Shown in pieces: positions 51,472 through 58,941 of a stretch of DNA of 64,000 nt. Source of the DNA: Neisseria mucosa (GTDB lineage: Bacteria; Pseudomonadota; Gammaproteobacteria; Burkholderiales; Neisseriaceae); NCBI GenBank assembly GCA_003028315.1, contig CP028150.1, positions 2,170,001 through 2,234,000 on the forward strand, read 5' to 3'. Under the pieces are notes generated by a model, which did no database searches, was not told the origin of the DNA, and saw nothing but the letters and a program-made list of their open reading frames with translations. Made by a program: the position numbers and the translations under genes. Every line of letters begins with the position of its first letter. Within the stretch, counting starts at the first letter, position 1.

Positions 51472-53307
51472 ATGAACGAATACATCAATACATGGCTAGA
51501 AAACTTTGAACGTCAATCCATGATACGTCGGGCTTTAATCATCAGCGGAAACATCATTGACTTAGGTTTCAACCGTTATAACAAATTAATGCCGATAAAC
51601 AGAATTATTGAAGAAAGTTTAAAAGCACAAGGTTTCGAACAGGTTGTATTTTACTCACGTTTGAATGGGATATCAGGTGTTTCCTCTCAGGAATGGGAAG
51701 GATTGAACCGGCTCGGCATGCAGGCCGAAATCGGTGAAGCTTACGATTTTGACGATGACGGTGAAGATAATAAAGCAATATCCGGATGCATTCCCATTCA
51801 GCCTCAGGATTTTTTTGCTACCGTTGAACAAATCATGACCAAAACACAGAAAAAAGCCGCCTTTATCGTAGATTGGTCAAATTATCTGTTCGGGCAAATC
51901 AATGCCTTGAGTGAAACGGAACGGGCTTGGTTGCAACAAATCGCTACTGGCCTACGGGATGCCGAACAAACAACAACCGCAGAAGCGATGGGCCAACCGC
52001 AAAGCCTGTTGGTTTTTCTGTGCTCGGGCAATACCGCCTTACCGCCATCCGTTTATCTGAACAATCCTTTATTTGCCGAAATAACCATCCCCCTGCCTAA
52101 TCTTTCCGAACGCGAAGCCGCTATTTTGGCAAGACAAACACAATGGAAGGTTAGTGATAATTTGAGTGCGGGAAGTCAATCGTTGGCAGATTTTGTTACG
52201 TTGACCGACACTCTGACTTTACGCGATATAGATAACCTTGTCCGCTTATCTAGACAACAGCAGACACCTATCAATATACAGAATTTAGTATCGCTGTACC
52301 GTTATGGTAAACGTCAATCCCCTTGGGAAAAACTGAATTATCAAAGATTGAAAGATGCCCAAATCACGCTGCAAAGGCGAGTCAAAGGACAAGAATCGGC
52401 AATTGGAGCCGTAAACAAGATTTTGATACGGGCCTATACCGGGCTTTCAGGATTGCAACATTCAGTTAAAGCCCGTATGCCTAAAGGCTCGCTGTTTTTT
52501 GTCGGACCGACAGGTGTAGGCAAAACCGAATTGGCAAAATCATTGGCACAATTTCTATTTGGTGATGAGGATGCTTGCATCCGCTTCGATATGTCCGAAT
52601 TTAATCATGAACACGCCGATCAACGCTTAGTCGGCGCACCACCGGGATATGTCGGTTTTGAAGAAGGAGGTCAATTGACCAATGCAGTGAAAACCCGCCC
52701 ATTTTCCCTGCTCTTGTTTGATGAAATCGAAAAAGCCCATCCGCGGATTTTAGATAAATTTCTACAAATATTAGAAGATGGCCGATTGACCGACGGCAAA
52801 GGCGAAACCATTTCTTTTGCCGATACCTTTATCGTTTTCACTTCCAATATCGGAGCGGCTAATATTCGGCCTGACGAAAATAATAAAGAAAATATTGCAG
52901 AACAATTTAAGCAAGCAGTGCAATCTCATTTTAGAGACGAACTAAACCGCCCAGAATTATTAGGACGTATAGGCGATGCAAACATTATCCCGTTTAACTT
53001 CATTCAGGATAACGATGTATTAAAAGATATAGCCCGCGCAAAACTTAAACCGTTGACAGGTCGTCTGAAAGAAAAATGGGGGCTTGAAAAACTGGTATTT
53101 GAAAATGAGGACAAAGCATTAGATGCATTAATCAAACAAGTAAATTACCAACACGGAGGGCGTGGCGTATTAAACGTGTTAACAAAATATTTATTCGACC
53201 CACTGGCAGAATTTCTCTTTGAGCAAGTAGAACAGCCCAATAAATTAAAAGGCAGGACATTAAAAGTCTTGCAGGCAGGAAAATATTTTGATTTCGAGTT
53301 GGAATGA
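51472..53307 (+). CDS. ClpA/B-like AAA+ ATPase with a degenerate first module (island gene 5)
   Basis: 611 residues. The C-terminal half is a canonical Clp-type AAA+ module: GPTGVGKTE (345-353), DMSEFNHEHADQRLVGAPPGYVG pore-loop region, LLLFDEIEKAHPRI (Asp417-Glu418), the sensor FTSNIGAAN, followed by a Clp D2-small domain ending near 600. The N-terminal half (about 15-300) has an AAA-like layout (RALIISGNIIDLGF, AAFIVDWSNYLF, LSEREAAILARQTQW lid) but no Walker A, so it is a degenerate first module. No ClpP-interaction loop or ClpP gene is evident, so a remodelling rather than proteolytic role is likely. Ends by overlapping the next gene. Confidence 0.88.
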   Translation: MNEYINTWLENFERQSMIRRALIISGNIIDLGFNRYNKLMPINRIIEESLKAQGFEQVVFYSRLNGISGVSSQEWEGLNRLGMQAEIGEAYDFDDDGEDNKAISGCIPIQPQDFFATVEQIMTKTQKKAAFIVDWSNYLFGQINALSETERAWLQQIATGLRDAEQTTTAEAMGQPQSLLVFLCSGNTALPPSVYLNNPLFAEITIPLPNLSEREAAILARQTQWKVSDNLSAGSQSLADFVTLTDTLTLRDIDNLVRLSRQQQTPINIQNLVSLYRYGKRQSPWEKLNYQRLKDAQITLQRRVKGQESAIGAVNKILIRAYTGLSGLQHSVKARMPKGSLFFVGPTGVGKTELAKSLAQFLFGDEDACIRFDMSEFNHEHADQRLVGAPPGYVGFEEGGQLTNAVKTRPFSLLLFDEIEKAHPRILDKFLQILEDGRLTDGKGETISFADTFIVFTSNIGAANIRPDENNKENIAEQFKQAVQSHFRDELNRPELLGRIGDANIIPFNFIQDNDVLKDIARAKLKPLTGRLKEKWGLEKLVFENEDKALDALIKQVNYQHGGRGVLNVLTKYLFDPLAEFLFEQVEQPNKLKGRTLKVLQAGKYFDFELE

Positions 53308-53891
53308 TGCACTGGCTGAATATATCCCATATTGTTGAAGCTACCGAAGCCGAAGGACCGGGTCTGCGTTTTGTAATTTGGGTTCAAGGATGTCTGAAAC
53401 GGTGCAAAGGTTGTTGCAATGGTGAATTACTGAAAATAAAACCTGCCCACCTTATGCGATCGAATGAAATCATCCAATTACTTAAAAACGCAACAGAAAA
53501 ATATCCACTGGAGGGTCTTACCTTTCTTGGTGGAGAGCCTTTTTTACAAGCTGAAGGATTAGCCGATATTGCCGAGGCTGCACATAATCTAAATCTATCC
53601 GTAATGGTTTTTTCCGGTTACGAATATACCGAACTGTCAGAAAATAAATTTTCAGGCAGCAAAAGGCTATTAAACTCTACAGACCTATTGATCGACGGAG
53701 AATTTGATAATACACAAATAGAAACAACAAGAAATTGGGTGGGTTCGACAAACCAAAAATTCCATTATTTGACAAATCGTTATTCAGAGGAGATTGAGAC
53801 TCAAGAATTGTCGGTAACTAATGAGTGGAGAGTGGATAGTTGTAATAATATTCAAAGTAATGGATTACCTATTAAATTTTATCCATATTAA
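53304..53891 (+). CDS. radical-SAM NrdG-like protein (island gene 6)
   Basis: 195 residues; its ATG overlaps the AAA+ stop by 4 bases (ATGA). The radical-SAM cluster motif C30-x3-C34-x2-C37 occurs in WVQGCLKRCKGCCNG, followed by the GGE motif LTFLGGEPFLQ (about 74-84). Size and the opening LRFVIWVQGC match the single-domain activases of the NrdG/PflA type that generate a glycyl radical. No glycyl-radical enzyme gene is nearby, so the target is unknown; a role in activating or modifying another island protein is inference. The C-terminal 60 residues are family-atypical. Confidence 0.85.
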   Translation: MMHWLNISHIVEATEAEGPGLRFVIWVQGCLKRCKGCCNGELLKIKPAHLMRSNEIIQLLKNATEKYPLEGLTFLGGEPFLQAEGLADIAEAAHNLNLSVMVFSGYEYTELSENKFSGSKRLLNSTDLLIDGEFDNTQIETTRNWVGSTNQKFHYLTNRYSEEIETQELSVTNEWRVDSCNNIQSNGLPIKFYPY

Positions 53892-53975
53892 TTTAACAAC
53901 ATTAAAATAATACATTTCTACCTATTATACGAAGACTTATACTATCAAATTATAAATAAAAAGGTCGTCTGAAAC

Positions 53976-54764
53976 ATGAACCCACAAGACAAACGCTGGC
54001 AAATCCACCGCCATCTCGCCCAAGACACCGACGAGCGGCTGCAAATCGTCCGCAACGCGCCCAAGCGCATCCTGCTGGTCGGTGCGGACGCGGACATCAG
54101 CCGCAGCCTCCTTGCCGCGCGTTATCCGAATGCGGTATTCGAAGAATACGACCCGCGCGCCGACTTCCTCCAAACCGCCGCAGCCGCGCGCAAAAGCGGT
54201 TTTTGGCAAAAGCTCACCGGCAAAACCGTCCCGCAACACTGCCAAGCCCTGACCGCCCCGCTGCCCGAAGCCTCTGCCGATATGTTGTGGGCGAACCTCA
54301 GCCTGCCCCGCGCGGACGAAATCCTGCCCGTCCTCAAAAACTGGGCAAATGCCTTGAAAACAGACGGTTTATTATTCTTCACCCATTTCGGCCGCGACAG
54401 CCTGACCGAACTGACAGGCCGTCTGAAAAGCGCGGGGATAGCGTGTGAAACGCCGACCTTAATCGATATGCACGACCTCGGCGACATACTTGCCGACAAC
54501 GGTTTCTACGACCCCGTTACCGATACCGCCAAGCTCGAATTGAGCTACCGCAAGGCGGCGACGTTCTGGCAGGACATGGAAACCCTGGGCTTGTGGCACG
54601 TCTTGAAATTCAGCGACGCCCAAGCGGCTGAAGCGTTTGTGGATAAGATTTTCGAAACCGAAGGCGGTCTGACCGTCACGCTCGAAACCGTGTACGGTCA
54701 TGCCGTGAAGAAACTGACGCTGCCCGAGGGGGAAAACGTGGTGCGGTTTTATCCAAAAGGCTGA
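53976..54764 (+). CDS. bioC: malonyl-ACP O-methyltransferase BioC
   Basis: 262-residue SAM-dependent methyltransferase that caps malonyl-ACP to start pimelate synthesis. Start MNPQDKRWQIHRHLA, motif I KRILLVGADADISRSLLAARYP (degenerate GxGxG as in neisserial BioC), and ADMLWANLSLPRADEILPVLKNWANALKTDGLLFFTHFGRDSL, the BioC signature. GC-rich like bioH. An uptake sequence lies directly before its ATG. Pairs functionally with bioH across the island. Confidence 0.9.
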   Translation: MNPQDKRWQIHRHLAQDTDERLQIVRNAPKRILLVGADADISRSLLAARYPNAVFEEYDPRADFLQTAAAARKSGFWQKLTGKTVPQHCQALTAPLPEASADMLWANLSLPRADEILPVLKNWANALKTDGLLFFTHFGRDSLTELTGRLKSAGIACETPTLIDMHDLGDILADNGFYDPVTDTAKLELSYRKAATFWQDMETLGLWHVLKFSDAQAAEAFVDKIFETEGGLTVTLETVYGHAVKKLTLPEGENVVRFYPKG

Positions 54765-55167
54765 ACGGTTTGGCGGAACGAATGAAAGGTCGTCTGAAAA
54801 CGTCTAAGAACGTGTTCATTGTCTCAGCCTCTGCTGTAAACTATCGGCATGAACAGAAAAACCTACCCAAGCGATATCAGTCGCGAGCAATTTGCGCCTC
54901 TCCTTCCCCTGCTGGAAAGTGCCCGTAAACGCACAGCGCCACGCCAGGTGGACTTGTACGATGTCTTTTGTGCCATTCTCTACCTGCAACGCACTGGCTG
55001 CTCCTGGCGCGCTTTGCCGGGCGACTTCCCCAAATGGCGCACCGTGCATTCCTACTTCCAGAGATGGACCGAACCACGCGAGAGTGGCATCAGCATTCTT
55101 GAGGAAGCATTAAAAAAATCAGGTAGTTGCGGAGCGCCGCAAGCAGGGTCGCCATGAAGCAACTACT

Positions 55168-56394
55168 TTCCTGAGACCTTTGCAAAATTCCCCAAAATCC
55201 CCTAAATTCCCATCAAGACATTTAGGGGATTTCCCATGAGCACCTTCTTCCAACAAACCGCACAAGCCATGATCGCCAAACACATCGACCGCTTCCCATT
55301 ATTGAAGTTGGATCAGGTGATTGATTGGCAACCGATCGAACAATACCTGAACCGTCAAAGAACCCGTTACCTTAGAGACCACCGCGGCCGTCCCGCCTAT
55401 CCCCTGTTGTCCATGTTCAAAGCCGTCCTGCTCGGACAATGGCACAGCCTCTCCGATCCCGAACTCGAACACAGCCTCATCACCCGCATCGACTTCAACC
55501 TGTTTTACCGTTTTGACGAACTGAGCATCCCCGATTACAGCACCTTATGCCGCTACCGCAACTGGCTGGCGCAAGACGACACCCTGTCCGAATTGCTGGA
55601 ACTGATTAACTGCCAACTGACCGAAAAAGGCCTAAAAGTAGAGAAGGCATCCGCCGCCGTCATTGATGCCACCATTATTCAGACTGCCGGCAGCAAACAG
55701 CGTCAGGCCATAGAAGTCGACGAGGAAGGACAAGTCAGCGGCCAAACCACACCGAGTAAGGACAAAGATGCCCGTTGGACAAAGAAAAACGGCCTCTACA
55801 AACTCGGTTACAAACAACATACCCGTACCGATGAGGAAGGCTATATCGAGAAACTGCACATCACCCCCGCCAATACCCATGAGTGCAACCATCTTTCCCC
55901 TTTGTTGGAGGGTATTGCCGAAGGTACGACCGTTTATGCCGACAAAGGCTACGACAGTAAGGAAAACCGGCAACATCTGAAAGAGCATCAGTTGTTAGAC
56001 GGCATTATGCGCAAAGCCCACCGCAACCGTCCGCTGACGGAAGCGCAAACCAAACGCAACCGATATTTGTCGAAGACCCGTTATGTGGTCGAACAGAGCT
56101 TCGGTACGCTGCACCGTAAATTCCGCTACGCCCGGGCCGCCTATTTTGGTCTGCTCAAAGTGAGTGCGCAAAGCCATCTGAAGGCGATGTGTTTGAACCT
56201 GTTGAAAGCGGCTAACAGGCTAAGTGTGCCTGTTGCCGCCTAAAAGGCGGCCCGGATGCCTGATTATCAGGTATCTGGGGAGGATTAAGGGGGTATTTGG
56301 GTAAAATTAGGAGTGATTTGAAACGAAAACAGCCGAAAACCCGTGTTAGATTTCGGCTGTTGGGGGAAAAGGAATTTTGCAAAGGTCTCTTCCT
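55168..56394 (+). mobile_element. IS1106-like insertion sequence (IS5 family) nested in the IS1301-like copy
   Basis: Inverted ends GAGACCTTTGCAAAATTCC (from 55173) and its complement ending at 56389; 1217 bases; target duplication TTCCT at 55168-55172 and 56390-56394. Comparison with the uninterrupted copy at 25060 confirms the join. Resembles meningococcal IS1106 and relatives as I remember them. Confidence 0.88.
55236..56243 (+). CDS. IS5-type transposase of the nested IS
   Basis: 335 residues, intact. N-terminal DUF772-type domain (RGRPAYPLLSMFKAVLLGQWHSLSDPELEHSLITR) and DDE catalytic residues: VIDATIIQTA (first Asp), TTVYADKGYDSKENR (second Asp) and VVEQSFGTLHRKFRYARAAYFG (Glu). ATG at 55236 has GGGGAT upstream near the left end. 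Complete ends and full reading frame suggest it may be active. Confidence 0.92.
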   Translation: MSTFFQQTAQAMIAKHIDRFPLLKLDQVIDWQPIEQYLNRQRTRYLRDHRGRPAYPLLSMFKAVLLGQWHSLSDPELEHSLITRIDFNLFYRFDELSIPDYSTLCRYRNWLAQDDTLSELLELINCQLTEKGLKVEKASAAVIDATIIQTAGSKQRQAIEVDEEGQVSGQTTPSKDKDARWTKKNGLYKLGYKQHTRTDEEGYIEKLHITPANTHECNHLSPLLEGIAEGTTVYADKGYDSKENRQHLKEHQLLDGIMRKAHRNRPLTEAQTKRNRYLSKTRYVVEQSFGTLHRKFRYARAAYFGLLKVSAQSHLKAMCLNLLKAANRLSVPVAA

Positions 56395-56884
56395 GATTAT
56401 TGATGCGCAGAGTGTGAAGAACACGGATACCGCCATGGAAAAAGGCTACGATGCGGGCAAGAAGGTTAGCGGTATCAAGCGACATATAGCGGTTGACACG
56501 CAAGGTTTGCCGCATGCCCTTGCGGTAACGACGGCGGATGTTACGGATAGAAAAGGCTGCCTGGTGGCATTGGAACGTGGGCGGGATAATCTTGGTGCGA
56601 TACAAAAAATCCTTGCTGACGGTGGTTACACGGGTAAGGCATTTGCTTCGTCGGTACAGGAGTTGGTTGGTGCGGAGGTAGAGATTGCCAAACGAAACGA
56701 ATTGCACCGTTTTGCAGTATTGCCGAAGCGATGGGTAGTAGAGCGCAGCTTTTCCTGGTTGGAAAAGAACAGGCGGCTTTGGAAAAACTGCGAGCGTAAG
56801 TTGAGTACCAGTCTGCAAATGGTAGCTTTGGCTTTCTTGGGAGTCCTGCTACGAAGACTATGAACACGCTCTAACGAATGGTGT

Positions 56885-56991
56885 TATAGTGGATTAAATT
56901 TAAATTAGGACAAGGCGACGAAGCCGCAGACAGTACAGATAGTACGGCAAGGCGAGGCAACGCCGTACTGGTTTAAAGTTAATCCACTATA
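56885..56991. mobile_element. Correia element, 107 bases, beside the IS
   Basis: TATAGTGGATTAAATTTAAA left and TTAATCCACTATA right ends, almost identical to the copy at 39176. Lies in the same terminator loop, 10 bases beyond the IS1301-like target duplication. The following 57014-57227 has no gene; it holds a decayed dRS3-like segment near 57062 and the end of msrAB. Confidence 0.92.
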
Positions 56992-57227
56992 AAACGTTTT
57001 CAGACGACCTTTCTTCCTTAGCTGATTCATTCAACTTTCAATACGCCATTTCCCATCGGCTGTCATTTTCCGCAGGCTGGAATCCAGAGGCTTGAAATGA
57101 CGGAAACTGCGAAACATTTCTGAAAATGATGGTATGCACGTTTCTTATTTCGATTCACTAAAATTTGCGGGCCGGGCATTCATACCCGACCCGCCGTTTT
57201 CAGACGACCTTTCGTGCTGTCGCACCT

Positions 57228-58796
57228 TTATTTCACTTTGCCTTTCAACGAGCCGTAGCCTGCCGCGTCCATTTGTTCCAGCGGGATGAATTTCAGGCTT
57301 GCGCCGTTGATGCAGTAGCGCAGGCCGCCCTTGTCTTGCGGGCCGTCGGCGAAAACGTGTCCCAAGTGCGAATCGGCGGCATGGCTGCGCACTTCGGTAC
57401 GGCGCATGTTGTAGCTGAAATCGTCGTGTTCGGTAACGGCGGCGGCGTTAATCGGGCGGGTGAAGCTCGGCCAGCCGCAGCCGGAATCGAATTTGTCGGC
57501 GGAACTGAACAGGGGTTCGCCGCTGACGACGTCCACATAAATGCCGGGTTTGAACAGGTGGTCGTATTCGTGGCTGAAGGCGTATTCGGTCGCGCTTTTT
57601 TGGGTAACTTGGTATTGCTCTTCGGTCAGGATGCGTTTGAGTTCGGCATCGCCGGGTTTTTTATACGTTGCCGCGTCGAAGCCTTTGCCTTGCGGAGCGG
57701 CTTTGGTTTTGCCCGGCAGCGGTTCGTCGGCTTTGCGGATGTCGATGTGGCAGTAGCCGTTGGGGTTTTTAATCAGGTAGTCCTGATGGTATTCCTCGGC
57801 GTCGTAGAAGTTTTTCAGCGGCTCGTTTTCGACGACGAGGGGCTGTTTGTATTTTTGCTGTTCGCGTTTGAGGGCGGCGGCGATGACGGCTTTTTCGGCG
57901 GGGTCGGTGTAGTACACGCCGCTGCGGTATTGCGTGCCGGTGTCGTTGCCTTGTTTGTTGAGGCTGGTCGGGTCAACAACGCGGAAGTAGTATTGCAGGA
58001 TGTCGTCAAGGCTGAGTTTGTCGGCATCGTAGGTGACTTTGACGGTCTCGGCATGACCCGTATCGCGGTAGGACACGTCTTCGTAGCTCGGATTTTTCGT
58101 TTTGCCGTTGGCGTAGCCGGATACTGCGTCAACCACGCCGTCTATGCGTTGGAAATAGGCTTCCAAGCCCCAGAAGCAGCCGCCTGCAAGGTAGATGGTG
58201 CGCGTGTTCATGATTTTTGAATCCTTTTTCTGTGTGTCGGGTTTGTAGAACGCGTTTTTCAGACGACCTAAATCGGCATTCGGGTCGCGGATTAACGCCA
58301 ATGCCTGCGCTTCGTTGATGCTGCCTTTGACGATGCGCTGTACGTCGCCGTCTTTACCGATCAATGCCCAAGAAGGGTAAACGCTGATATTCAGGCTTTG
58401 GGCGATGGTGCCGCCGTTGTCGGTCACGACGGGCAGCTTGGGATAGTTCAAACCGGCATACCATTTTTGAAAGTCGCCGTCTTTTTTCTCGTGCAGAAAG
58501 CCCGGAGACGCGACGGTAATCAGGTTGGCGGAGCTGAACCGCTTATCCTGCGCCCATTTTTCGGTTTGTCCCAATTCGGACAAACACAAAGGACACCAGC
58601 TCGCCCAGAATTTAATCAGGGTCGGTTTGTCTTTTTTCAAATAAATATCGGCGGGGCGGTTGTCCGCGGTTTTCAAAGTGGACAAGGTGTGCGGCACGGT
58701 CGCGGCTTCGGCATCGGCAATTTTGGGCGAACAAGCGCCCAGCGCAAACAGGCAGCCGAACTTGGCGCAAAGGGAAAAGAAGGTACGGGGTTTCAT
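57228..58796 (-). CDS. msrAB: fused thioredoxin-MsrA-MsrB methionine sulfoxide reductase
   Basis: 522-residue three-domain enzyme (PilB). Signal/lipobox-like start (LGAC, Cys22) directs it to the periplasmic side; thioredoxin-like domain with WCPLC (Cys68, Cys71); MsrA domain starting near 196 with GGCFWG (Cys207); MsrB domain with SGCGWPSFTRPI and the catalytic Cys in RYCINGASL near the C-terminus. Repairs both diastereomers of oxidised methionine in envelope proteins. In Neisseria its expression is controlled by the ECF sigma factor, present at 38381 here. Confidence 0.96.
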   Translation of the reverse strand: MKPRTFFSLCAKFGCLFALGACSPKIADAEAATVPHTLSTLKTADNRPADIYLKKDKPTLIKFWASWCPLCLSELGQTEKWAQDKRFSSANLITVASPGFLHEKKDGDFQKWYAGLNYPKLPVVTDNGGTIAQSLNISVYPSWALIGKDGDVQRIVKGSINEAQALALIRDPNADLGRLKNAFYKPDTQKKDSKIMNTRTIYLAGGCFWGLEAYFQRIDGVVDAVSGYANGKTKNPSYEDVSYRDTGHAETVKVTYDADKLSLDDILQYYFRVVDPTSLNKQGNDTGTQYRSGVYYTDPAEKAVIAAALKREQQKYKQPLVVENEPLKNFYDAEEYHQDYLIKNPNGYCHIDIRKADEPLPGKTKAAPQGKGFDAATYKKPGDAELKRILTEEQYQVTQKSATEYAFSHEYDHLFKPGIYVDVVSGEPLFSSADKFDSGCGWPSFTRPINAAAVTEHDDFSYNMRRTEVRSHAADSHLGHVFADGPQDKGGLRYCINGASLKFIPLEQMDAAGYGSLKGKVK

Positions 58797-58941
58797 CTCT
58801 ATGTTTCCTGTGTGGATGGTTTGTATGATTAGACGTTGAAGATGCCAAAACCTTACAGCCTGGATTTTCAGACGACCTTGCCGCGTAAAATACGCTACAA
58901 TACGCCCTATTTCAAGCTTCTAAAATTAAAAGGAAAATTCA

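Larger units (their letters stand above)
43829..53961 (+). other. AT-rich six-gene island inserted between bioH and bioC
   Basis: About 10.1 kb bounded by two same-orientation uptake sequences, AAGGTCGTCTGAAA at about 43817-43830 (overlapping the bioH stop) and at about 53962-53974 (just before bioC). Joining the two copies would give a simple bioH-uptake sequence-bioC junction. All six genes run in one direction, several overlap, and the base composition is visibly lower in GC than bioH/bioC. No integrase, tRNA or phage gene is present. Three exact uptake sequences occur inside its genes (45671-45682, 46478-46489, 53058-53069), showing long adaptation to this host group. Confidence 0.85.
54849..56863 (+). 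pseudogene. IS1301-like transposase interrupted by an IS1106-like element
   Basis: The first frame (54849-55157) is intact as in the other copy; the second frame resumes at about 56394 after the inner element and runs to 56863 with the same DDE motifs. The inner insertion separates the frameshift site from the catalytic domain, so a full transposase can no longer form. In the second-frame reading the inner right end is open and could fuse foreign codons to the catalytic part (from 56297). Confidence 0.85.
54805..56874 (+). mobile_element. second IS1301-like element, interrupted by another IS
   Basis: Outer ends GAACGTGTTCAT (54808) and ATGAACACGCTC (ending 56871), target duplication TAA at 54805-54807 and 56872-56874. 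Outer element length without the inner IS and its duplication is 842 bases, the same as the copy at 24700, and the sequences are nearly identical (for example GGGTCGCC here against GGGGCGCC). Inserted in the bioC terminator loop. Confidence 0.9.
54784..57013. terminator. bioC terminator split by nested mobile elements
   Basis: A 20-base arm GAAAGGTCGTCTGAAAACGT (54784-54803) has its perfect complement at 56994-57013, followed by TTC. In the ancestral state they would form an uptake-sequence terminator with a loop of about 20 bases. They are now 2.19 kb apart because an IS1301-like element (itself interrupted) and a Correia element lie in the loop. Confidence 0.85.

Noticed and set aside
43929..53891. 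Island as a known Mokosh defence system
   Set aside because: The helicase is of the same broad group, but there is no PLD nuclease or kinase domain in the operon; the nuclease is a split PIN and additional AAA+ and radical-SAM genes are present.
43829..53961. Island as a prophage or integrative element
   Set aside because: No integrase, structural, replication or conjugation genes and no tRNA or att-like duplication apart from the uptake sequences.
57062..57110. Further dRS3/NIME element before msrAB
   Set aside because: Only a decayed TCATTTTCCGCAGGCTGGAA resemblance, not the ATTCCC-N8-GGGAAT core.
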